From: Punica granatum
Taxonomy: Eukaryota > Streptophyta > Magnoliopsida > Myrtales > Lythraceae
Direction: 5' to 3'
NCBI RefSeq assembly: GCF_007655135.1
Contig: NC_045132.1
Span: 23,988,354-24,052,353, forward strand
Length of the DNA: 64,000 bases
Shown here: piece by piece, positions 35,991 to 48,900 of the stretch
Layout of the letters: each line of letters starts with the position of its first letter
How positions within the stretch are numbered: the stretch's first letter is position 1
Notes under the pieces: generated by a model
The model's database searches: none
What the model saw: the letters and a program-made list of their open reading frames with translations, nothing else
What the model was told of the DNA's origin: nothing
Program-made: the position numbers and the translations under genes

Positions 35991-37627
35991 AAAGAGACCA
36001 TCGATTTCACGACAAGGGAGAGGGAAAACAGCTGGAGATGAAAGGTTGAAGCTTGAAGCTTGAAGCTTGAAGGAAGTGATGGAGTCACAATCCGAGCCCA
36101 ATCTTAATAAATTAATGGATTAAATGGATTTTAACTCCCGACTTACCAGGTAAAATTAAGTTTGCCCCCAATCTTTGAAATTTGGCAGGGTGTTAGCTAA
36201 TCCAAAAATAAGTAATGTAACTCTCGAACCAAAACAAGTCACGTGCTGATCACATATTAATTTGTAGAGGGTAAAATTGTAACGGGGAATAATTAATCAA
36301 AAAATGGATTTTTGCAAAATTAGGCACCCGTGATCGTTTGTCACCCCTACTCGTTGCAGCTCTGCTCCGACCACTAACACCACTGTGAAATGTTATTTTC
36401 CTTAATATTTAGTTTATACCTAAAACGTTATTTTCCTCGTACGAAATATTAATTCAGTCGATTGATTATTTTGTATGAAACGTTATTGTCATTATACGAA
36501 ACGTTATTCTCTAAATAAGAAAATATTTCGTACGAAACGCAGCGACTAAACATTCAGCTGCTAGATTCAAGAAGTAAGATATATTTTTTATATATTTACG
36601 TAATTGCTAGTAGATAAATTAGGCAAGAGATTATCTTTACTTGGATAGGAGGCAATGCAATCAGCTGGGCTATTAATTGATCATTTGGGATAGACGAGAT
36701 CATCATCAATCAAGTGATAGATCTACTACATTCAGGCCAATTACATCGCACAAGACAAAAACGTTGTGCTCGTGATGCATCACGTAGTAGAAGAGACACG
36801 TCTCTCGCGCTCTTAACATTCATAGGCCAAGCTTTCTGTGCTACACACAACCCGAATTCCTTAGGTAATTTATCGTTCCTTTAGAAGTACATAGCTTAAT
36901 CTTAAGCGCTTTGGGATTCAATATTTTAGCTATGACTCCGGTGAAATATTTCAGGTCTCTGCCTCGAAATAACCTTTAAATGTTCGTTCGTTCGTTTGGC
37001 CGGAATTCGTATTGTATTTCATCTTAGAATCTCTATTGTGGAGTTGAACCTCCTTGGGATCTAACAAAGATCAGAGAAGAAGCAGGAGTTGCTGAACAAA
37101 ACCATGCCGATGAACTGCCAAAAGCATCTCACGCTTCAGATCAGAAAGGGATTATTGCGGAAGAAGCATTCATTAGAATCTTAAGCTCAGATCCCAAAAT
37201 TTTCAATCAACAAAGCTCTCTCTGTTTCTCACCTTAACAATTACAGAGGGCTCCAACACCTACAGATTACAGACAACTAAAATCATCCCAAAAACAAAAA
37301 AGACCACCATGATCAAATGTTACTATAGTTCAATAGCAGACCGACCCAAAATTTTGAAGCTCCGACAAGTGCTCCTCTGCAACCACAAAGTTTCGCTTTA
37401 TCTTTATCAGTTCTTAGTCATCCCGGAGAATATCTCACTAATTGCTTGGCATTTGCTAAGCGCTTCTTACTTCTCTATAACTCTTAGAGGCCTCCCACAA
37501 AGTTGAGAAGATCCATTTACTACCCACGCCCTAATACAGGTAAAAGAGTTTCGGGGTGGATGTGAAGGTAAGTTACTCTCTGTAAGGTTGGTTAATGGGT
37601 CCCCGCTAAAAACTCGAGGCAAACTCC
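35991..37627. repeat. Spacer between Mei2-like gene and LIP2 (second full copy of flank)
   Basis: From about 36030 this matches 2762-4278, and nearest the gene it also matches 20865-21570. It probably contains the Mei2-like 3' UTR and the LIP2 promoter. The three-fold GAAGCTT repeat near 36050 is an expansion compared with copy 1. No separate gene is seen. Confidence 0.65.
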
Positions 37628-40600
37628 TCAGTCTGATTCCTTTCCACAGCTTGTAGATGTGTCTCCATGTCCATGAGAAGAATCTTCCCCGTTTAGTAGA
37701 CTCGATCGGTTCCCTTGACTGTTGTCCTCGGGATTGCTAGTCCGTGACTTCCCAGGTCTAGTTCGGACATTCACCCCCATTGGAAAAGGGACCTGTCAAT
37801 TGAAGAACAGTGAAGTGAAGACCCAATGCAAAATCAAATATTTATTCAACTCAGCATCCTATGGAATATATACATCATTCCTACTCAGGTTTTGAAGAGA
37901 AATTTTACCTGATCCCCGGCATTGGGACCTTCTGTGTTGAAGAGAATAGGACGGCATCGTTTATCTTCATTCATCAAGCTTGAGTTCTGGAAATGCGCGA
38001 TGAGGGCAGCCTTTCCTTGTATACGAGCATATGCAAGGGAAGCCACTTTCTCGCTGTTGAATTTCTCCCATTTCTTCCCATCGAATGCCTATTCAGAAGC
38101 AGAAGCATCTCCAACTCCTAAGCCTTCCCTTATCTGATATAGGCTATATTTTCAACTTAATAATATAAAAGCACTCACCTTATAGAACGGGATGATTTGG
38201 CTTGGATCAGTCATGTTGATGAAGGCATACCCAACATTGCATTTGTTCTGCAAGGAAAAAAAACAATCGCGTATCGAGTCAATTAACAAATGATGACTTA
38301 AAAGTAGGAAATATACAAAAATTGGAAGACTAGTCGAGAAAAGAACAGTTACCTTAAAATCAATTGGCAAGTATATGAAATCATAAGTTCCTCGGTGGCG
38401 TTCATCAATTGCAGCTAACAGCATTTTTGAAGTGTACCTGTAAATTTCACCGTACAGAGTATCATAAAATCAGCAGGTGTTTCCCAAAAATATCAGACTA
38501 TTTTACCAAAAGGTCTTAGAGATGCTCTCAATTGCTTCAAAGAGATAATAATTGCAACATTCAAAATAATTGACATACTTGTTAGGAATGTTCTTGATCA
38601 TTAGCGTCGTTCTATTGTCCTCTCCTCTCATTATGCGGTCAATATCGAGCTCATACTGCTTCTTGTTGTCCACTGGATTAGAAGTGCCTTCATTTCTTCG
38701 GCTTCTCATTCGCTCGTTTGGAGCCTCGAATGAACTTGGGAGTTGAACCATTTGGCCTCTTCCTGGAAACATCATGCCCCTCTGATGATGAGCTTGGAAC
38801 CCTACATTCTTAGGGCCAACAGGGAAATCCATAGAGTTGCCCCCGAGTTGTGGGAACATGTTGTGGGGAACAAAGTCCATTGAAGGCATAGAGTTGTTTG
38901 GCACCCGCATGTTCCCAAGAGAGACCGGATGGTGAAAGCTCAAACTCTCAGAGGATTCTCCTGCAAAGCTATGCAGGGGCTCCCACATGGCATGGTTCAC
39001 AGCCGGTGCAGACCCGACGTGATGGGGTTTCATGGGCATGACTGGGTTCAGCATTTGGGATGGTGGCCCAGAAATCCCAGGCAGTCTGGAAGGGGGATGG
39101 GCAGCATGAATTCCGTTAACAAAGGATGGAGAGTTGGGCCACATCATGCTCGAAGGCTGAGGTTGGTAGGAATGATTGCCCCATGGGTACTGTCGAGGAA
39201 GAGTGCAGCTCCCCTTCCCCGCAGATCCAAAAACTGATCAAAGAAGCTCATAAAAAGAAATTAACAAAAAGGGAAAATAATAGAAATACAAAAATGTGTA
39301 GGTAACGGGATTTTGACAAAAGAAAAAATGAGTATGTTAAACTTTAGACTTTTGAAAAATCAAATGCCCGCAAAATTAACAGATGAAATAGGTGGCTTGA
39401 AAATTTTTATTACATGAAATAGCCAAAAGGTCTAAATATCATATCAGTAAGACATAGAAATAAAAAAATTTACTCAAACTTACCACCTTCTTTAAGTTCC
39501 AAAGTGCGTCCATTCGAACCTACTCTGCACAACTGCCTGTTATCAATTCTCTCCATAGATCTAGAATTAATGGTGGACACCATGGTACTAGGAGAACTGC
39601 AGTGAATGCCATTCACCAAAGCATCATGATAGTCGGGTAGTGAATGAGGATGAATATTCTGTGTTGGTCTGATGTCAAACTTTAAATGGCCCATTGAGTG
39701 GCCTGAATCAGCGAGTCCAGGATGACTGCCAACTGACCCGGCTCTCATCAGAGATGGCAAGCTGTTTGGGACGCTCGAAGAAACCCCAGGATGGAATGCA
39801 CTTTCGAGAAATGAGGAACGCATTGAAGATTGAAAGCCCAGGATAGTTCCATCATCAGTACTACTAGGCTTGACTGACCCTGAAGGAAAAGGACCTGGTT
39901 TACCAGCATATGAAGAGCTTTATGAGAAAAAAATTCAACATGAAGAAAAAGTATAAGGAACATAGCAATTTGACTAGCTTACCAGAAAGTCCAGCATTCG
40001 AGTTGTTTGCAGGGCTATTCTGACGCACAAAAAGATCAAACTCCTCTTGTTCTGACTCCAGAGGATTATTTGGTGCAAAACTACAGCAGGCAAAACAAGC
40101 AAGTAAATTCCATCAGGATCCAAAATAATCATCAAGAAGAAGATTGCTTTTCATCACCTCATACTATATTGGTTAAGTTCATTGGAGGCACCTACTATTC
40201 TAATTCATTGATACTATACCTAACTAATGAAATGAGTTTTGAAATTACCGTCTTACACCTCCGGGACGGCTTGGCTCAAGTTTAATTTGCTTCCCAGCAA
40301 TATCGCTCCTGTTCAACTCATGAAGAGCAGCTTCTGCAGCTCTAACATCATAAAATTCGATAAACTTGTGATTATTTCTATGTGGGGTCTCACGTATCTG
40401 TGATCCAAGGAAAGAAGTGTCAGTCGATCTCACAATAATCTCCCAAAGAAAACCTGTTCAAGTTCACGAAAGATATTTCCACCTCTTTGATTTCTCCATA
40501 AGCACCAAATATGTGATGGAGTTCTTCATTTGAAACGGAAGAGTCGAGGTTGAAGACCACAAGTGTGCCCTGATTAATATCTTTCTCTGTTGGGTTGTCC

Positions 40601-43600
40601 TGAGAGAAAATAATACAACTCAAAGATTAGTTGAGTTGATGACCACAAAGTGATGGCACATTCATCACATTAAGAAGTGGATATTAGGAACTGATAGCTA
40701 ACAAGGTAACAGGTTACCTTTGGAATTGAGTAATGGATGTCAAGTTTCCTTCGCCTCAGCGGTTTGCTCTGCAGAGCCTTCATAGCAGTGCGAGCAGCTC
40801 TAATGTCATAATAGGATATCATAACAAAACCGCGATGCTTGCACGCCGTATAAAGTGTACGGATATCTCCATATTGCTGCACATTAAAAACAAGATTCAC
40901 TTCAGATATCATGCTTACTGGATCCAAAGCCAAAACCAACCTTTCCTTGTCTGTTGATGGACTCTTTATAAAGCCAACATAAGCCCATGAAACCTACGGG
41001 CCCATGGAATTATGTATTTTAGGCTTCTTCACAAAACTCATTCAGGTAGCCAATGGGGCCGCGCCATATTACACTAGGCCATTCAAAGTCAAACTCGAAA
41101 CATACTGCGATGCTTGAGCCCACTATTTCAACCGCTCAGACAAATATCAGGTTTTCTATGAACCTTAACCGAAGAAAAACAAATAAAATGACAGAGAAAC
41201 ATGGGAGAGAGCAAACCTCGAAAAGGGCCCGTAATTCAGAATCCTCGACGTTGCTATTTATATTTCTCACAAACAACGTTCTAGAAGGGTGCTCACCGTA
41301 AGGGTGCTCACTGTTCATTGAACCATTACCATCTCCAAGATATTCAAATTTCTTGTGTCCATCAGAAGAGCCATCCTCTTCCAAATCCATTCCTCCGACA
41401 CTATTAAAGAGATCTAATTCCTCCATGTCATCAGCACCTTTAGACGGCATGGAAAACTCAAGCCCATCAGTCACTCCGGATAGGAGCTCATCGTCGTTGG
41501 GGAGGAGGTTTCCGATCATATGAGCTTCGATATCATCCATGGACTCGAGTGGTTCTTCTCCTTCATAGTGAGAGGCAACAGTATCGATAGAATGCCCGTA
41601 TAAGCCATTGTTTGATGTTATTTTCACTGCAGCAACAAATAAAATCTCATGTGATGAACAGTTTCCACTGGCAATCTCAAGCAATGCGTGCTCTAAAATA
41701 ATACTAGGCATCCGTGTGGCACTGGTAATGAATCAAATTTCATTTTTGTCAAAAACATTTTTTTGTGTAAATCCAAATTCAACTTCATTAAATATTAAGG
41801 TGCATAGGAGCATCTCTGGTGATAAAAACTTTCTCGTGATTTCTTTATCACCAAGAAACAAAGAAGAGTAATTTATGGGGCTCATATTTGTCATCTTGAA
41901 AGATGAAGATGAAAAACTGGAAAATTTCATAAATTAACGAAAAAAGAGGGTAAGACAATTCACTTTGAAAAAGGAAGGCTAGATTGAGACAATCCCTAGT
42001 TCAAAAAGCTCATAAGCCTTAAGCTTGTCATTTTCACTCTCTTCTCTTTATTAATATGAAAAGGAAGAAGACAACTTACTCTTCCGGCTAAACAACTCGG
42101 ACAAAGAGCTGGAGAATAAGCTATTTTCATAGCGACTTCCCATCATGTTAATTCCATTGCCTTCCGTGAAGTATGCTGTTGTCGGTGCATTTAGATTATA
42201 TCCCAATCCCTGGTCGAGGCCTGTGGTTTTCAATGAAGGCAATGCCCCATTAGCTGCTTTGTCGGTGAAATTCACTTTCTGTTGCTGAACCATGAAAACT
42301 TCGGGATGATGCAGAGAGGTCATAATCGGTGATCCTGCAGATATAAGTTTCGAATTTGATCTAGTTGATGAGGCAAACTTTCCGCCAGCTGTTCCTGACA
42401 TCAACAAATCTCGCGTTTTAGTAATATAATGATTACGTGACTTTGATGCAATCTAACGCGGCAAGAATATAAAAGTGAAGCCAGGTGGAATTAGATTCAA
42501 TATTTAGATAGGTAAATCCAATTACTCAGTTACATTTATATGTATTAATTAAATAAATAAATTCGCTCCAATTGGGAGCTATCCAAAATTTCTTCTACGC
42601 TCAACCTATACTACATTTTCCTTATCTAAAAACCAGAAAAAATATGAGTTGTTCATCAAAGAATGAAAGGAAAGGCAGTCGATGAAGTGATTGCGGCAAC
42701 TGCTTTCCTAATTTCATGACAAATAAATACAAATTAATTAAAGTTTCTCGATCAGCACCATTCTATTTCAGACCGGAGATATTACAGTTTTATTTCAGAC
42801 CAGAGATTACAGTTTTGATGGCCAACCAGGAATGACATTCCTGCATTAACAGAAGGGCTTAATATCCTCAATGTCGCGAGCAATCGCTAAATCTACATCC
42901 AGATCCCCCTAATTACTAATTACTAAATTATAGAAAGGCATGGTCTAAAACCACGATAATTATTGATGAAGTGCAAACATGCTATGACATCATGGTCATA
43001 AGACTAAAAGAGAAGTAACGTATGGCCTGGTGAATTTTATGTAAGCAATATCTCTTGCCTAACAGATACAAATATACAAGTAAGAAAACTTTTTCTATTT
43101 TGTGTATCATGTCAACCTCGAACAGGACGGAATTATGATAGCACATCAATTTAAAGCAACTGTAAGGCCGCAAAAGTGCCAAAACACAAACTTTATTTCT
43201 TGAAAGCTATATAGTTAATAGATGCTAGTTAGAGAAAATGCACCAATAGAGGATAATTTGCTCCATATTTCTGCAATGATCCTGAGAATTAGTAAAATGG
43301 CCTAGTTTTTTAAGGCGTTTACATATTCCAGTATACCGTTGCCCAAAGGCCAAATTTGCAGATTTTATCAAGTGAGACTACCAGTTCACTTATGCCTTAA
43401 AGTTTGAAAAATAAGCTTCCTCTTATTGAAAATTCCAAGCTAGATAAGTTGCAAGGAAGAAGAAGACATTTTAGGAATCAGTTCTGAGTAACTGAATAAT
43501 AAAAATTATAAAGAACCCATGAACATTCATTGGTCCTAATATATGTAGATCGTTGTGGGCTAAACTTGATGCAACAGAAGGAAAGAAGTTTTGCTCGTTA

Positions 43601-44588
43601 GCTTCTCCATCTTGTTTGTCCATATTTAATGATCAACACAAAAACAACTGCGAAATATAAGCTATGCACTGCATGGCTCAATCAATGGGAGAAGTAACCG
43701 AGGTTTCTCTTTATAAATAATAACATAGAAAATCAAGCATATTTCCATATCACATTTACTATAGGTTCAGATTTCACATATCAAAGTGTGAGAAGTTGTG
43801 AGTGGCGGAGCTTCTAGAAGATGGATGTTAACTTTGAACAGAAGTAATTCAAAAGGGATAAAACACAAGCATTTTGACAAGACAAACAGAGATCACGTGA
43901 ATATATAGATTTTACGAGCCATATTCTACAATTAATTTTTCCACAAGCGTAAATTGAAACGGGCAGATCAGTTAGATAGACCTTGAACTGTTATCGCATT
44001 GCATGTTTGACCTCTGATGCCTCAGTTTCTACAATTATGACGATAAAACAAGTCATGCTGGCTCAATTCTAGAGAAGCCAACGTCAAGCAAAGGAATGCT
44101 GATCTCAAGAATCGTCGAACTAAACCAGCAAATATTTCAAAGGTCCTTCCTTTTAGCATTCCTTCCAATATTAATGATTGACAATAAAACCAAAATACAG
44201 GTAAGAGAGCGCAGAGCCGAACGGCAAAGCCAAAGGAAAATGAGAAACTGTGCAGCTCCGTTAGCCGTATGAGAAAACAAAGCATGGAGATTGGCAGCAG
44301 CTAGACACTGACCATTTTTATCAGGCATAGTCTCCGACTTCCAAAATCCGACCTGCCTCTGTAAAGAACAAGGTAAAGAATCAGAACAATTTCAAAGCTT
44401 ATATTTCTGATGCATAAAATATTAAAGTAAATCAGAAGAAAAAACAAGCAAGTGGGTGCAATTCCAGTGACCCCATGAAACCAAATGGGAAAAAGTCCGT
44501 TGATCGATACCTCGCCAGGAAAGGACGGATCTTCAGAAAATTGAGATGGTGAGGAGAACCCCTTTAAGTCTATCAATGGGGATGGCAT
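37628..44588 (-). CDS. AML: Mei2-like (AML) RNA-binding protein, intact copy
   Basis: Fourteen exons give 978 aa in one frame: 44588-44511, 44358-44313, 42394-42080, 41626-41217, 40876-40718, 40599-40483, 40397-40249, 40080-39983, 39894-39484, 39233-38579, 38437-38353, 38247-38179, 38088-37909, 37792-37628. All junctions are GT-AG and the sum is 2937 bases. RRM1 spans about 261-336 (RTLFVRNINSNVEDSEL). RRM2 spans about 346-425 (TLVVFNLDSSVSNEEL, then FIEFYDVRAAEAAL). The C-terminal Mei2-type RRM is at about 800-900 ([31 protein letters not shown]), the family hallmark. AML proteins bind RNA and act in meiosis and vegetative growth. The N-terminus (PSPLIDLKGFSSPSQFSED, then RQVGFWKSETMPDKNG) resembles Arabidopsis AML proteins. 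It is the only complete one of three copies here. Which AML subgroup is uncertain. Confidence 0.93.
40939..41100. repeat. 162-base insertion/deletion in Mei2-like intron 4
   Basis: This stretch lies between exons 4 and 5 of the intact gene and is missing from copy 1 (join near 8552). It has no clear inverted repeat and no target duplication I can prove. It does not touch the splice sites. Confidence 0.6.
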
Positions 44589-45900
44589 GATAAAACCCTT
44601 GAATCTAACAAAACCCTGGTACTTCTCGATTTCAGACAAGTCACAAGCCCAAACCTTCAATAGATAATTCGAATCTTAACCTCTGCAGCACTCTCTACTG
44701 CACAAGTTAACACATTTGTTCAAATCTTCTGGTGCAACACCCAGCTCTTTCAAAGGGGAGAGAGAAAATCACAGTTACAATAGCAATTCAAGCAAAACAA
44801 ACAATAAAAGAAGAACCTTGAGCACCACCTAACCAAAGATCTTGAATAAAACCATATAATTAAGACAAGGAGGCTGTTTTAAAACCAACCGTTAACAAGA
44901 AACCCTCAAAGTACACGAAATCAGAGAGAATGAGTGCCCTGTCTAATCAACAAATGACCATGGTTGGACTCATTGCAGGATTCAACTGAAATTCGCACCG
45001 ACAACAGAAGGATCGCATGGCAAACCACCGGAAAGGCCAAGAACAAGCACAAAAGCATATAAAAAACGTTCAATCAGCTACAGTCATAAGCCTCACGACA
45101 TAATAGAACCCCAATTCAGCTCGGGAGCTTCCATGAATTGTCGAGAAAATCCAAACTTCAGCTCAAAAAAGAGCCGATCAAAGAACCCAGCTCGCGAATT
45201 TACAGAAATGCAACCGCAATTCACCTGCCGAAACGACAAAGACAAAAACGCACCTCGTGTTCCGAAGTCAGGTGGAACGAGGAGAGCCAGACGGAGGAGA
45301 GAGAGGAGGGGTGAAGATGGAATTTAAACGGAGGGAGGGAGAACAGAGGTTGGGGGGAATAGAATGAATTACGGCATAAGGCAAGAAGAAACTCAGCAAT
45401 GGATCATCTCGGAATCTGTGCCGTGCAAGATCCTCCAATGGCCCTAACCTTCGATTCCCTTTTCCCTGCATTGCACGTTAACCTCCATTTTTTTTTTATC
45501 CTTCTCTTCCTTCCTTCTCCCCCTGCAGCAGCTGACCTCCTAATCTTTTTTTATCAACCTCAGTACGAAAACCATCTTCTCTCTCCTCTTCACCGGAGCA
45601 CGTACCCGCCGATCGGAATCTATGGCGGCCTCTGCGTCGGCGAGACTCAGATTCTCGCCGGAGAAGGAGAACCGGGAAGAAGACAAATTGGACCAGAAGC
45701 TTTTTTTTTTTTTTCCTTGGGGTGATGGGAGAGGGGGAGAGAGAATTGGAGAGGAAAACGGAGAGAAAAATCTGACGGCCCGACAAACATGAGAGAGAGA
45801 TTTCCGCCGTTGGGAGCTTTAACGGTGTTAGGAGGCCGTCCCGTAATCCGTTGGTCCGGTCTCAATTTTTTTCAATTTTTATTAAATTAAAAAAAAAGCC
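44589..45900 (-). promoter_or_regulatory. 5' leader, leader intron and promoter of the Mei2-like gene
   Basis: A likely leader exon ends at about 45255 with the donor CACGAG|GTGCGT, and the next exon begins upstream of the ATG at 44588. The DNA at 45270-45800 is richer in GC and in pyrimidine runs, as expected near a plant transcription start. Small open frames on both strands here show no domain. No TATA box is assigned. Confidence 0.5.
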
Positions 45901-48900
45901 AAAGTGAAGTCTCCTGCCCCAACTCTGTATGTTTTTTTTTTCCTCCAAGTCCATGAATGTCTATTAATGACAAAAACGAATATTGGGGAAAATCTCCTCT
46001 ATGTATGCTGCAAAGTGTCAATATCAATAATTAGAAAACACTCTGTCTTTAATAGCCCCTCTTTTAATTAATTATAAATGATGATAATAATAATTATTAT
46101 TATTATCAATTATCAATTATAAGTAAGTTTCCCCCTCACACAAAAAAAAAAATGGCAGACTGTTTATGATAACTAATGTTCAACGATAATTTTTTTTCTG
46201 CTATACATGGTATCTACCTTAGCACCCACAGCAAATGCAAGGGTGCCCTAGTGATCGGTCCCCGACCTTGTGGAACTTGATATCGATGTTTACTTATTTT
46301 AATATCTAGCATGTACTAGGTACCGATGGGTCGCTCGTTTATCCCAATTCGTTGAACGAAGTACCCACCGGATTTGGTTTTTGAGGAGTTTTTGCGTGGA
46401 ATGACGGGATTGCCCTTTGTGTGCCATGATGGACATTGATGGTTGTATCGCTTTATGGGTAAGTAGGAAGTAGGAAAGTGGTATGGGTAAAGGAGTTGCC
46501 CCAAATGGCATGTTGGATTTAGGTACCATTTAGAGCTCTCTCGCATAAGGGAAAGGAAGTTTGGTGAGGTCCACACCTTATCCTAGGAATTTTACTTCGT
46601 ACCGAACGCAAGCGGATTAGATACTATTGTAACGTATGTATATTTTTTTTTTGGTGAATATGTAATGTATGTATATAGTCAACAAAATTCGTAAATAATG
46701 AAGAGCCTAAGAAGAAATATAATACGGTACATATATACAAAATTAAAGCATCCGAATCAAGTGCACGGCAAAATATTATCACAAGGCTGGAAACTGTCAA
46801 TTCGAGCGCTTATATACTTAAACTAATTTTTATCTTTTAATAAAGGGTTTTGGTAAACCGTGCTTCGTAGAATACCACCACAAATTAAAATTAGATAATA
46901 CGAATATGGTTGAATACAAATTATCGGATAATATTAAGAAAAGCGTGTTTCCATGAAGAGCTCCACCAATGACCCCTTCTTTTTCCACTTCTTGCTAGAT
47001 TCCATCCTTGAATAAATCCACTTAGGAATTCATTCAGGGCAATGATTACATTTCCCAAAGTCTCGAGACAACAAAATCAACTAGATGAATTTCACTTGCG
47101 GTCCCTTTATTTAAATGACTTTGTGGTATTGTAAAGCTGAGATTTTGTCGGTTAAAATAATGTATAATTTCTTTTAAGAAGAAAATTATTAGAGAAAAAA
47201 ATGTCTTAATTAGTTCTGATAATTCTGTCATTACAGTTTTTTCAACCATTATAATGACATGGATCGTGGATTTATGTGAAACAATCACAACGGCAGAGTA
47301 TCTCGCTCGGATGATGCTTACAAGCACATTTTGATAGAATTTATTATCAATCCGAAAGGGCAAATCCCATTCAAATTATAAGTTGGCTTAGAGTTCGCAT
47401 TTAGGAAAAGAAAAAAAAAGGGGGAAAAAAAAAGTGGGCCTTGAGATACGTGTCGTGTTCAAAAAAAGAAAAGGTTTATTCATTTTTTTCTTTTTTTTAA
47501 AAATAAAACTGTCAGGGAGATGATCTGCTGCTCCCGGTTCCAGGAGAAACACAAAGCTGTGGTCCAGGGAAGAAGGAGCCGGGCGCATCCGCCACGTGGC
47601 GCGTCGACAGTGGAGGAAACGGTTGTGCGTACGCGAAGAAATCATGTGAATCTTATCGGATTCACGTTGCGAACATTATGAGAGATTTTCCGCGGGCACC
47701 TTAGACATGGGGACGGAGTTAAGCTCACAGTTCCGTGTCGAACTGTTAGATCAAAGCCCGCTCCAGCTCCTGACACGTGTCATTTAGGGCCCACATTGAT
47801 GGGGGCCCGCGGAGCTGCACGGACGCGGGGGGCCGCTGTCGTTCTAGAAGGCCGATAAAGCGACAGGTTTCGGCCCATCACCCAATCGGATAAAACCGGA
47901 TAGTGAAAAAAACATTGGACTTTGACGTGTCGTCAGCTCAGTGGGTTTGCAGAAAGTGTCAGAAACGGCCTCCAATCATATTTTAGTACGTATAAGTTGC
48001 CGCATCTTTTTCAACAAATAAATAAATAAATCATTTTTACTACGTCAGTTATTTTAAGTTGTTTAATGCTTGTTTTTCTTAACCCTTCGTAAATAGAAAA
48101 AATTTACCATCGCAGATCTTTACCTCTTAATTAGTAGGCTAATTCAATTCGAATTGGATTAGTTCAAATCTTGACTTTTCGAGTACCAAGATGCACATCG
48201 AAATAAATGTGTACTTCTAAATGTTTATCAATTGTTTCTTTTAATTCAAATTTGCCCAATTAATTTTCATTGTCTTTACGAGCTCACAAAACAAGCATAA
48301 GTTTGATCCCAGTGTTCGTAAAGGTGATCCATTAGGTATAGGATAAGGTCTGAGATACTAGTCATTTGAAAATATATGAGGATGACCAATATGCAATTTT
48401 GAAGTTAATTCAAACAATGTGGGAGGATGGATTTTAATTTAAAATTTAAGTTATTTAGATGAAAAACATGTTTTCCGTACAAGTATTTTATATTAGGTAG
48501 AAATACATCCCACTTCTCGAAGTAAAATTAGGAATAATGCGTCATTGTTTAATTAGCATGCCATACTCTAATCATAACTAATCAAGGACAGTATGCTGCT
48601 TAGGAAAACTTCTTTTTCTTTTTTCCCCCTTGACTCGAGAAAATGAGATACATGTTGTTTATTCATCAACTATCTTTGCCATGTTACAATTAAAATAACA
48701 AGTTTGATAATCTGAGGATTCACAAAAAAACCTCGTGATCTGATCTTAAGAGGATATGAACTCGACTCGTAAATATGGATGCCACATTCACGACCACCAA
48801 ACAAAGTTTCTTTGGAATACTAGGCAATTCAATTTAATGTATAATCCTACCGATTCTCCGTAAAATAATAATCATATTATCCTCTATTATTTTACTCCTA

